Origin: Melampsora larici-populina 98AG31 | Taxonomy: Eukaryota; Basidiomycota; Pucciniomycetes; Pucciniales; Melampsoraceae | Reading direction: 5' to 3' | Length of the DNA stretch: 64,000 bases | Assembly: GCF_000204055.1 (NCBI RefSeq) | Contig: NW_006768817.1 | Coordinates: 356,997-420,996 of the forward strand | Position numbers and translations under genes: made by a program | Notes under the pieces: model-generated | What the model was told of the DNA's origin: nothing | Database searches by the model: none | Seen by the model: the letters and a program-made list of their open reading frames with translations, nothing else | In this document: one piece after another, positions 1-10,627 of the stretch | How the letters are laid out: every line of letters starts with the position of its first letter | Position numbering within the stretch: the stretch's first letter is position 1

Positions 1-307
1 AATGGATACCCTCAGATGATCAAATACGGAGAAGATCTTGTTGTACACTCCATAAAACTTTTTCATGACCATTCAAAGTTGAATGGGTTTTGTTACATGT
101 CTTAGGATTGATCAAGATCATTTGATCAGTAAAACTTAAGTTTTGTGGGGCACTTGATCTGGGTTTCATTGTTAATATATACTTGAAACTGTGGTTATGT
201 ATTTGATCATGAGATATGTAATTTGTTAAGGATAAAGACTTGGTACATGCCAAAACTGTAGAACAGTAGGTTTAGTTCATCTTTGTGTATATTATGACCT
301 GAAACTA

Positions 308-548
308 GGGCTATGACATGGCCCTGGCCCTGACCACCTGAGCCAGCCTGGTGATTTCTTGAGGCAAGCGGTACACACCCTGAGTCAGCTGAGCATGGCC
401 TACAGAGTGCCAGGAGACCCGCCACGGGCCCGGACCCTCAGGGCGCCAGCCCTGACATTTTTGGTCCCATCCCTTTGATACAGGCCTACAACAGGCCCTG
501 GTCTTCTTGAAGATGCAGCCGGGCCTTTCCAAGGCCAGGTCAAAGCCC
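308..548. mobile_element. GC-rich MITE with TA target duplication
   Basis: A 241-bp GC-rich block lies in AT-rich surroundings. It begins GGGCTATGACATGGCC and ends with the near-inverse GGCCAGGTCAAAGCCC. TA lies immediately outside both ends (306-307 and 549-550). The interior is dense in GGCCCTG-like words. No believable coding capacity is seen. The TA duplication and short inverted ends suit a non-autonomous Tc1/mariner- or CACTA-type element; the superfamily is inferred. Confidence 0.65.
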
Positions 549-813
549 TACCTGAAACTCTTACTCTGGGATCCTTCCATATATCCTTGTTTGTGGTTTA
601 GATTTGACATTCTAAGATTTTTGTTCAAACCATATCCAATGGTTTAAGTGATTTAGTAATTCAATTGCAATCTTGATCTTTTGTATCTTAGTCTGCTTCT
701 TTGATCATTGGTGACACTCACTTAAATTCTTACTTTCAGCTTTGTATTGTTGATGATTTGTATTCTTACTGTTTTGGCTTACAAAACTTGCATTGATACG
801 TGTCTGATTATGA

Positions 814-1476
814 TGTATACACTGCAAACATTAAACAACTTCCCTTCAATTCAGCATTGGAAAATAATTAGAAGGGGAATTGGTGATAAAGATCAATGCA
901 GACCTGAGCCACAGCACCCACACTACATATGTGCAGTAGCATGGGTAAATTGGGAGCTATCATGTACATACACAGATGCTCAGAATCAGACACAGATGCT
1001 CAGAATCAGATATTGGCTCATCTGGATGAGTAAGCCATATTATGTATTACCTTCTGTAATTTTTTTTCAGTTTAACAAAAGCAGTGCAAAAATTGACTAC
1101 ATACACTCACTTGACTCATAGCTTTGGTGTAATCACATTAAATAAACTTCATGTAACACCCTTTCTGTTACTATCAAATGGCTTCCAGAGTATCGCCTCA
1201 GTGGCTATGGAGGTATATGTAGTCAATTTTTGGAATGCTTTTGTCAAACTGAAAAAAATACAGAAGGTATTACATATGGTTTACTCATCCAGATGAGCCA
1301 ATATCTGAGCATCTCTGTATGTACAAGATGGCTCCCAATCCACTTATCCTGCTGCACATATGCAGTGTGAGTGCTATGGCTCAGGTGTGTAGTGACCAAT
1401 GCTTTATGAGCAATTATGCCTCTAATTGTTTTCCCATGCTCAATTGAAGGGAAGTTGTTTGATGTTTGTGGTGTGT
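814..1476. repeat. Long fold-back element (about 290-bp arms)
   Basis: The segment from about 814 to 1112 reappears in reverse complement from about 1205 to 1476, leaving a loop of roughly 90 bp. Shared words include AAACAACTTCCC, GGCTCATCTGGATGAG and TTGACTACATA. The arms are imperfect, with small indels. A structure like this is typical of fold-back or long-TIR MITEs. The right arm ends exactly where the TA of the next element begins, so that element may have inserted at this terminus. Confidence 0.7.
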
Positions 1477-1477
1477 A

Positions 1478-2325
1478 CAGTTGACTCCCTTCAAACCCAA
1501 TCCTCTTTATGGAAACCTAAAACTATGGGTTTTATGGGCGTATGGTTTTGGAGAATCTCCCTCATAACCCATAGATTAAGGTTTAGCAGGTAAAGTATGG
1601 GTCAAGAGGGAGTTTTTTTTTCAAGGAGTTGTTCAAAAAATTCATTTCTATATTGTTTGCTTTTCTCAGCAGCCCGTTTCTTAGAACCTATAATATACAA
1701 CAACTCATGTTTTCAGCAAGTGAACAGTTCAACAGGGCCCTTGAGGTTACAACTTACTGGCTTCTTTGGGTACCACTGATTGCTTTGCTTGATTGAATTT
1801 CAAAATCCAAAGTTCAAGTCTCTTGAGCTCTTCATTGTTGAATTGACTTGCAGCCTTGGAAACATTGCCTTCTGCTTTTATGTTCCTCAACACCATAACT
1901 CTGTCTATCAAGTTGCCTGCCGAGTCCATGAACCTTTCATCCACCTCTGATAATTCCTTCCCTTTGCTGAGCAGTTGGCATAGTGGCTTAAGCCTTTTGT
2001 TGTTCTCTGTTTCAAGAGCATTGAAACCTGTTTCAATATCTGATACACTGAAGTTTGGAGGGTCTTTTGGAAGCATTTTGAGACACTTTCTGCTGAGAAA
2101 TGATTGACAAGGAGGTGGTTTTTACAGAAAAAATATCAAATTTTGCACTTTCTGGTCATGGCTTTTGAACCTGGTCTCCCTAAAAAAACCTATGGGTTAT
2201 GGGAATAGTGTGAGGTATGGGTTTTAGGCCACTTTTCCCCGCCCATAAATTTTATGGACTCAATTTTCTATGGATTATCAGGAAGTATGGGTTTACAGGG
2301 ATATGGGTTTCGAGGGAGTCGACTG
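1478..2325. mobile_element. Non-autonomous pogo/Tc1-mariner-type element
   Basis: This 848-bp element starts CAGTTGACTCCCTTCAAACC and ends with the inverse GGGAGTCGACTG. TA flanks both ends (1476-1477 and 2326-2327). TIRs beginning CAGT and a TA duplication are hallmarks of the pogo/Tigger branch of Tc1/mariner. Inside each end are repeated words around ATGGGTTTTATGGG / ACCTATGGGTTATGGG. The only substantial ORF (1747-2076, minus) is not a DDE transposase, so mobilisation would need a helper elsewhere. Confidence 0.7.
1747..2076 (-). CDS. 109-aa hypothetical protein inside the pogo-type element
   Basis: A 109-codon ORF lies wholly within the 1478-2325 element. The protein is hydrophilic and predicted mostly helical, with blocks such as LKPLCQLLSKGKELSEVDER and NNEELKRLELWILKFNQAK. 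It has no signal peptide, membrane segment or DDE motif, and I do not recognise a family. Its length is notable for a MITE-sized element. It may be a captured host fragment, a vestige of a longer element protein with upstream exons lost, or chance. Whether it is expressed is unknown. Confidence 0.35.
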   Translation of the reverse strand: MLPKDPPNFSVSDIETGFNALETENNKRLKPLCQLLSKGKELSEVDERFMDSAGNLIDRVMVLRNIKAEGNVSKAASQFNNEELKRLELWILKFNQAKQSVVPKEASKL

Positions 2326-2391
2326 TATATCTAATATGTCAATCTGTGTATATCTAATATGTCAATCTGTGTATATCTAATATGTCAATCT
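2324..2391. repeat. Three tandem copies of a 23-bp unit
   Basis: The unit TGTATATCTAATATGTCAAT plus CTG repeats three times almost perfectly. The array starts at the right end of the pogo-type element, so its first copy overlaps the target-site TA. Confidence 0.85.
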
Positions 2392-3072
2392 CTCATTCTG
2401 TCTGTGCAAAGAATTCCACCTGTATACCCAAAAAAGAATGTGGGTTCCAGAAATATGGCCCTTGTTACAGACCATTCTGGAGCAGTATTGGTTGTATTGC
2501 TGAACACCCAAGGTACTGGTTTCTACAAGCCCAGGGCATTCATTGTCTCTAGAAATAAACATTGAAGCCGCAAAACTTTCTCCTTTTTAAATACCCTAAA
2601 GTAGCCTTCAAGATCTTTGAATACCACAGTGTAAAGCCTGCCCCCCTTGTAGTCTCACAAGGTCAGAGTGCATTAGCTCTGTACTGCCCTTAACCTTTCT
2701 TTGCCTTTCTCAAACCCTCTCCTTAGAGGTTAACTAGCTGTAGTCTTCACTTGGGTGTACCCCATGAAGACCAAGCTTTCCCCTTCTCTCTGCTATTCTC
2801 AGTGAAGAGCACACCTAACAGCTGTGTATGTACTCCTCACATTGTAAAACAATCTCAATCAAGTGATTGATCATAAAGATTTTAGTTCCAGGAACCAATT
2901 CCAACAGCACCATAATGCAATGAAAATGCCTGCTTGGCTTGATAGAAGGGTTTCACATCACAGCTATTTCTGTCTTCAGAGTGAAGAAAATCTGGCAACT
3001 GTGTTTGGAAGACTGTGTATTCTACAACCTTTTCAGTTGTCTGTAGTTTTCATTCCTTACCTGATGTTGATA

Positions 3073-3167
3073 TCTACAGTCATTTAAGAAAAGCTTGCAA
3101 CAAATTCCCCACCAATTTGCTTGAGTTCTGCAGGCAAAATTGCAAGCTTTTCTTAAATGACTGTAGA
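3073..3167. repeat. 28-bp perfect inverted repeat
   Basis: TCTACAGTCATTTAAGAAAA at 3073 continues into AGCTTGCAA and is repeated exactly in reverse complement ending at 3167, with a loop of about 39 bp. It is probably the core of a small decayed MITE; no gene is nearby. Confidence 0.8.
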
Positions 3168-3383
3168 TGATATCTTCACAACATGAAAAATAATCATTTT
3201 GGTTCCAATTTTGATTTTTGGGGGTTTCTGTCAAATTTTTGTATTTGGAAGGTGCACCCTTGCATCCCCCCTATAGGTGCACCTTTGGCTATTTGGAAAA
3301 GGTGTGTCAGGTGTGCCCTGGATTTCAAAACCTGTTTCCATCACAAGCACTGCGACAAAATTTCCAGTACCAATAATGTAATT

Positions 3384-3543
3384 GTTGGATTGAAACAACC
3401 TTTTGAGGAGCAATGATGTAATTGGTGGACAAAAACAACATTTCCAGTTACAACTAAGATAATGGTGGACGGCAACAATATTTTGATTACCAAAAATGTA
3501 CTGGGTGCAAAGCGACCACATTTTGATGTTGCCTGGGTACTTT
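3384..3543. repeat. Degenerate 40-bp tandem array (four units)
   Basis: The word GGTGGAC or a close variant recurs with 40-bp spacing (about 3384, 3424, 3464 and 3504). Each is followed by a related AACAAxxTTT...TGTAAT stretch. The units have diverged by substitution but keep register. Confidence 0.6.
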
Positions 3544-5321
3544 CAAATGACTTCTCATAATCAACCAAAACTGGTTTACCTAAAGTTTTGCATACTTATC
3601 ACCAATGCAATATTTCACTAAATATAAAGAAATTATATATCCAAGAAGATCTCACAAAGAAAAGAAAAAGAAACATAATGAAAATATGAAATTCAAAGGC
3701 TTCCACAATTTAGAAAAAAAAATCAACTATACCTTCAACTTTTTCTTTTCTTTGAATTTTCTCATCTTAACTCCATCCTTCATTTCCTCCAATACACATC
3801 CATCTTTTTTTCCTCAAAAGTTCAAATCAAACCTTCCAGAAAATCAACCATTGAGAATTTGGAAAAGGTGAAGTGGATTTGGAAGAAAAAGTTTGAGGAA
3901 TTTAATAATTCTTGTTCACAAAACTCACAAATCTTGGAGAATGAGATATGTTTCTACATACATAGGTGACATCCTCCGCTTCAATACATATGCAGGCACT
4001 AGAAAACATTTTCTACATGCAACACCAGGTAAGCAACACATCTTGTAGCTGTTGAAGAGCAATGCAATGCAGTTTTCTTGTCAAGCAGTGCAGCAAATAT
4101 TGCTGGCTCCCATGGCTCCCCCGGTCTATAAGACCACTCCCTAGCAAACCATCTTTCAATCACCCACCACATCACAACCAAAGTAATGCCCAGGACAGCA
4201 ACAGTTGCTGCTTTAACAGGACCAAATTTCCAATCCAGCATAATCAAACCAAGGTGAACAATTCAGCAAGAACACCCTTCTGGAAACATAGGCACCATTT
4301 TCTGGCCCCTAGGTGGAGAACTTGAGTTCACACAAATGTAGGCCCTATCTTTGAGCACCTACTTTACCAAATGAGCATAGTGCCATTATTAAGATATGTG
4401 TAAATAAGATTGACCTTTTCTTAAATCTCATCCCAGAATGTGCATTGCAGGCACTTTATGGGGTCAAGCGCGGCACTGTTTTTTGCACCACCTACAAGTT
4501 TGAATCTATGGCAGAATTTTATCAAGATCCTCGAAATAATCTTGAGTCCTATGAACTTCCTTCAAATCAAACAATCAAACAATTCCTATTTTTTACAGGA
4601 TTGATTTGTGCAAATCCATCTTCTCAAACATTTATAAAAGTTTTACTAGCCCAATAAATACTAGTATTGCTCAATCTCCTACTCAATAAACCTTATATCC
4701 AACTCAAAAAGAACAACTTCTGAATCAACACAATTTCTCTCTGAAAACCAATTCATTCAGACCTTAAGCATGTCAACTATCTGTCCCAGAACCATACTGC
4801 ATTCAATCTCCAAGAAAAATCACCATAAAGTAAAAAGACATCTTGATTCTCAACTCAAACTCAACCATAAGACTTCCTCAAAGCCATACCAACCAAAAAT
4901 TAACTATAAATCTCACAATCAAATTCTGTCAAAAGACAAACCATGCGTGAATCAAATGAAGTCAAGTAAAACCATATAGTTGTTGACCACTTGAAAAAAT
5001 CAAAAAAAACACCCAAAAAATCCATAAAACAGATCAATGATAGAATAAATTATCAAAACAGATTAAATCCATCAAATGAATTATTAAACAAAATCAATCG
5101 TTCGAACCAAAGAAAAGAGACCATTCGACTCTCTTCTTCTTGTTTCTTAGTCATCAATCTGGTTTTCAAAACAGGATAGAAAAAGCTAATAAAGAGAAAA
5201 ATGAATTGTTGATGATAAAGATCATGAATAGAATCTAAGATATTGTAAATGAACATCTACATATCCTACTTTAAAAGAAATCATATTCATAAGCCAGAGA
5301 AGAAAAGAAGGAAGAAATCCT

Positions 5322-8300
5322 TCATTTATCATTCTCAGGTATGTCAATATCATCAATTTCACCAGGCGGGTTCTTCGTGACTACTACCTTTCCATCAGTG
5401 CCCATCTTAGCTCCTTCATCACTGGCATCAATCTTGGATTCTCCTAAAAGCTTAATAGCTTCAATCGATAATCCTAATGGATCTTTAGGTAACCAAATCG
5501 GTTTCAAACATTCATAACTTGCTGGATGATCAAATTCATGATTTGATGCGATCGCCAATGATGATTCAGTTTGAAATCCAACTTCTTCTATCAATGGTTC
5601 ATCTTGTGATTTGTCTTTCTTTTCACCTATAACAGGGGTGATTGGCGCTTGATGTTCAGCTTGAGGAGGTGTGGTTCGTGAGGCAAGTGAGATGGGTAGA
5701 TAATCAACGACCGGAAGATAGTTTCGTTGAAGGATTAAATGGAAGATGGCTGTCAGAATGATCAAGGCAATCATCAAACCCCCTTCTACAATTGCGGCTT
5801 GGTTTCCTTGCGAATCTTGAACGAAGAAGAACAGCGCCGCTAAGAAGATTTGACCGATATAGACTCCGACGAATACCTGAAGAGGGAGTACATAGGTTCG
5901 ATGAATAGATAAGTATAGAGCGGAAGATAAATGAAACACAAACCTGATGGATTGCCAAAGGGAAGAATTGACCGGCGGTCTCGTGCGCAGCAGGCAGATC
6001 CATGACATAGATAAAAAGGTACTGTGTAAGAAAAGGTAAATCAGCCTTCTTTCGATACTCTCTGAAAAGTGAAGAAAGACGAACCTTGTACACAAACCAA
6101 AAGAGCGAGAATCCCATGAAGATAAATCCATTCACGATCGGACTTACGATGGCATAACTGATTCCGATGACAGTGAGTAACGTGATGTTGGGAAAGAGTG
6201 TACCCCAGGCAACTGAGCTCATCGAAGATCGAATTCCATAAACGCTTCTAGGGGTCGAAGAAAGCAAATGGATCTTCAAGTAATATAAGATGACGCCGAC
6301 GATCTGTAATAAGGCTCCAGCTGCTCCGGATAGGGTGGTTGTCACGATATATGTCAAGAAGAAGGTCGAAGCCTTTGGTAGTTCTTGTGCCAGGATGGTC
6401 ACAGCTGATCCTGGGTTGTTAGCAAGTGCCGGAATGGCAGCAACAAGTCCAGAAGAGAGGGTGACGATAAGAAAACCTGGATTGAGGATTGTAAGTATGA
6501 AGTCATTTAGATCAGATTTGTTTTCTAACTAGCTAGGTAGTGAAGAAATGAAATGAACGGACCGTGAATGACGAGGAAGAGGAAATAACGGCTCATAAGA
6601 CTGAGTTCAACTCGAGAATGAAGTGGAATGCCTTGAAAGATTGCGAGTCTCCTCAAAAAAATCGGTAACAGCATAAACAAGACTGCCAACAGTACAGGTG
6701 GCAGTGCACCTGACAAAATCGGATTGCAAGAAAAATGTGAGTCTAGGGTATGGGAGATATGCGATTGATGTGGGGAAAAGGGACGACTGACCCTGTAAAA
6801 TCCCTGGGATCGGCGATGGTAGTTTACAGAGCCAAGCCATCCAAGAAGCTTTAGTACATAAACTATTGACATTTGAGATCAAACCGACGAATGCGACCGG
6901 GAAAGACCATAGGATGATGAGTCCAATGGTGATACCCCATGAGATAAGACCGCGTAACTGAGCTTGAAGTGGATCGATGTTGAGTGTAGACCAAATGACG
7001 TCCTCTGTAGCTACTTCGATCCACCTTCCTGTCATCCTTAGTGGCATGTGATGAGATAAAGACTGTGCAAACATATGGGCGGCGATCTGAGTGTTGAATT
7101 CAATGAAAGCCGAATTATGAGTGGGAAAATCTCCAATGTTACTTCGGAGTTTCTCAAGCTTCTTATTAGTCTCGATGATTTCTTCAGTAGCCCAGTCGAT
7201 GGTATCTACTTTTTTGCCAATCAGACCGAGAAAGCCAAGCTTATGTTGGGGTCGTTTCTTCACATCGACATGTTTCGCCCACTCGGCGCCAGCCTTTTCG
7301 AGTTCAGCTGCAGCTGGCTTTGCTTTACCTTTCTGAGCTAATGCGAACAGACTGGTTTCACCGCTTTCGAGTTTGGCAAAAGCTTCAGCCCGACGATCGT
7401 AAAGATCAGGTAGTTTTCCCAAGTCACGGACGATCCATATGTGTCGAGCTCCACCAGGTAAATAGGAGGTGAACTTTCGTAGAGCTTCGTCATTGAGTAG
7501 GTCGTGAGGAACACCAGTGACTAGTACTGTACGAGACTGAGCTAGTTTGGAGTGAGCTTTGGAAATGAAGAAATCTTGACGCTTTGCAATAAAACCTTCC
7601 ATCTCGGATCGAAGTAAGTATAGAATATACACTGGATGATCATTGCCAAGTGTCAGTCTAAGGAATCAAGCGTGATGAGATGAAGAAAAAAAAGCACTTA
7701 CTGGTGAAGAGATAAGCCAAGATGAGAGGTGCAGCAAACCGCGGAGTTTTGTTCAAGCCGACATTCCCAAAGGTGAACCGGTCTAAACCTTCTTTGAGGC
7801 CGCCTGAATGAGCAGCATAGACAGGCAAGAGGATAGCCCAACTCAAGAAAAACATGGGACCGAAGATCTGTGAAGAAGGATGAGGAACGAGAATGGTCAG
7901 CGATCTGTCTCAGCAAGCGTTTTCATATCCTGTGACCAAGTTTGAGTGATTGAGGTGTATGCTCAGTATTAGATGATGCCGACTGATGTTATGTGGCAGT
8001 GTAAAGGCTGGAGAATAGAGGTGATGTGTGATGGGAAATACGAAAGTGAAAAATTTGAACTGACGAAGGCCATGAGACGTAAGAAACGCAAGAAGCAATA
8101 AGCATCAAGTCCATTTTTTTGAATGATTTGTTCTGGATTTGCCTTGAAGATAGCAGGAAGCCAACCCAAGAAGGAAGATGGTAAAGCTTCAGTTCTTCGA
8201 TCGCGTACTGGAAGATAAGATCTTGGCTACATAAGAAGAAATGGTGAGTTAGTTCAAGTGTGAATAGAGAAAAAAAAGGGTGAAACGTGTTGAAATACAC

Positions 8301-8510
8301 TAACTTGATAAACTTTTTTAAACTTTGGTCTTAAAATCATAAACACGGCGATCTCTATTCCACAGATCGCCGAGTTCAGAATTAAGGCAGAGAGAAAGGT
8401 TTGAGTTGAGGTGGAGTGAGCACCCTCAGTATTTCTTTAAAACGAAAGATATTAGCCTGAGTTGCACTGATGAGCTTCAAGAGAGATCTTCATGAGACTC
8501 ACACGGACAT
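5322..8510 (-). CDS. OSCA/CSC1-family (DUF221) calcium-permeable channel
   Basis: This is a mechanosensitive/osmosensitive cation-channel family protein, a multi-pass membrane protein. Model: exons 8503-8510, 8305-8434, 8065-8226, 7702-7867, 6792-7631, 6563-6709, 6085-6476, 5944-6021 and 5322-5876, all joined by GT-AG introns in consistent phase, giving 825 aa. The N-terminal block shows a first TM, PRSYLPVRDR and the signature GLDAYCFLRFLRLMAFV. The large cytosolic loop (about 160-400) follows. The RSN1_7TM domain shows GALPPVLLAVLFMLLPIFLR, FLIVTLSSGLVAAI, LPKASTFFLTYI and a QVFVGVYIGQ helix. The tail is acidic and hydrophilic. The start is a tiny 8-nt first exon (ATG TCC GT|GTGAGT); it fits phase, but RNA would settle it. 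Family certain; exact substrate inferred. Confidence 0.93.
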
Positions 8511-10349
8511 CTTGAAAGAAGTTCAGATGTTTCAAAAGATGGAATTTGGATTTAGAAGGTTGAAGGGCCAAAGTCGATTTGAAGTGATCAATCAACGATC
8601 AACCGATTTGATGAGATAAGGGTAAGTCGATAAAGGGACCTGAAGGGAACAAGGGTACTGGTTCCTATCCCAACTTGAATGAAATTTACGACATACAAAG
8701 TTTTGGTCAGTAAGAGGGTTGAATGCAGATTGAAGATAAAAGTGGAGTTAAATAGAGAAAAAAAAAGCCAATCGAGGAGAAGCGGATGTAAATCAGATTG
8801 AGAAGTAGGCTGATATGGATTGGCAAGCTCACAAGTGATGATATGGACCAGGTCTAATAGTCAAAACAAGTAGTGGTTCTAGATGGCAGTGATTAGATTT
8901 AAGATCGATTCAAGAACAACATCTTTTTCTTTCTTCTTTACTACTATAAGAGTGAGTGAGTGAGTATATTCTATTAATAGATTGGGATTGAAATGAAATT
9001 GTAAAAGAATGATGAAATGACCAACAATCGGATCAGAGTGGATACGGGCTGGTATAGTCTTGGTTCGTAAATGGAAATCGAGACTACACTCTTCACCCTT
9101 GATGACCGGAAATGAATAAGATTTCTTGAATTTTTGAAAATTTCATTCAACTTTAGTTTTCCTACTTAAAAGTTAAACCCCCTTGAGACGTTTTTCTACA
9201 ACTCTACATGATCCCCAACCTATCATCACACCGAACTGCGACGTAAAACTTTTTGATTGATCATACCAAACAGTTGGCTACGTCATACATCTCTCATCGG
9301 TTCTATCTATAAAATCAAATCGGATCATGAGTTCTCATCCTCTGTTTACACTTCTCTTCTTTTGTAGCAATTTGTCTTTTACTTTCATCATCATCATCAA
9401 ATCATAAATAGAAACTCCGTCATCTTCTTTCCATCAACGGTCATCGAGGCTTCAATTCCAAAAGTAAGAAAATTTTAAATTTCTAGACCAAATGAAATTG
9501 CAAAACCGCTCAAAGAAAGGGGTTTGGTTTTGATGAATATCGTTGAGGATGGTCATCGTCATTTGTGGTTTGAATCGAACCTTGTATGTATGTATATACA
9601 TGATGAATCGGTTCAAGACGAATATGATTTCTGTTTACCGAATCAACCCCTATCCATATCAGTCAGGTCATCATAGTTTTGGGTTAACAATCTCAATTTC
9701 CCACTTTGACCATTCAACAGAACCTCGATGGTCGAACTTGAATGTCACTTTGTCATCGTAAGCTCGAGGCAGGTAGGTATCTACAAAAGGACGTTGCATC
9801 GGGACAAAGATGCAAAACGTTTTCAACGCTTACCGCGCACTGCCTGCGGCCCTTGCAAATCCAAACGTTGAATCTACAAGAAGCATCCGCAAGACTTCAC
9901 AAGGGGTAACTTCACTTGTCTGGCTACTACTACAACATAGTCCGTCTCGCTTACAAATGGAATTTGTTTGAGTGCTACGGAGGCAAGGATACCAGTCGTG
10001 TTTCAAAAGAAAATAGACTTGGGTCAAGAAAATCAAAAGTTATATCGCGTGAAGTTCATCCCATCCAAATTTTGTTTACCTCGTGGACCATCGAAATCGA
10101 CTTGGTTCCTTCCCAAAAGATTGATATATCTATCATGACCCACAGTTGGTTTCCACCACCTTGAGAGCGTGGGTAGTTCGCTTGAAACTGTTTCATATTC
10201 GAATGAGAAGGATTAGCAGGACAGGACTCTGTTGCGCAATCCGAAGAGTTTAGGACTTCTCGGTCAAATTCTTGGATTGAAATTTGTAAGTGTACTATTC
10301 AATGGTTTGCTAAGAGTAGCCATGGTGTACTTGTTTGTTGTTATTCAGC
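8511..10349. other. Intergenic region upstream of the channel gene
   Basis: I see no complete gene. Pyrimidine-rich stretches around 9340-9400 and 9430-9460 look like promoter or 5' UTR DNA for a plus-strand transcript, and the minus-strand channel promoter must lie in the first few hundred bases. A short Zn2Cys6-like peptide reading occurs at 9818-9868 on the plus strand (see findings), but the frame closes at once. Confidence 0.5.
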
Positions 10350-10351
10350 TA

Positions 10352-10627
10352 CACCATGGGAGGATTCTGTGCCCGAAATCCGTCAACCCCGGCCTGAAGC
10401 AGGTCGGGTCAGAACCCGGCCTATACTCCTGAGCCGCCCCTTCACGGCCCCCAGATGGTCTATCATGCGGGCCCTTTACCAGCGGCCCTACGGCCATGCC
10501 TGGGCTACCAGCAGACCTCACGTGATATTCACCGCCGTAACCCTGCCCCACAACCGGCGGTCATCGACATCTCGCCCTCGTTCCAGTGATCCGCCACTCA
10601 GCGGAAGACTTGAACGATCCACCCACC
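10352..10627. repeat. 5' subterminal GC-rich repeats of E1
   Basis: This leader holds clustered GGCC/CCGG words (for example GGCCTGAAGCAGGTCGGG, ACCCGGCC and GCGGCCC) in both orientations. Similar clusters occur only at the other end of the same element. They are likely binding sites for element-encoded protein and part of the promoter of the first gene. Confidence 0.5.

Larger units (their letters stand above)
2400..5321. other. No convincing gene; repeat-derived AT-rich DNA
   Basis: Short ORFs occur on both strands but lack codon bias, motifs or splice-linked partners. What I can see is a hairpin at 3073-3167 and a 40-bp tandem array at 3384-3543, both listed separately. The last kilobase before 5321 is A-rich and downstream of the channel gene's stop codon. 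Confidence 0.6.

Noticed and set aside
6022..6084. Continuous reading VYKVRLSSLFREYRKKAD in the channel gene
   Set aside because: Splicing 6085/6021 yields VYKYLFIYVMDLP, which fits the family; the read-through insertion does not.
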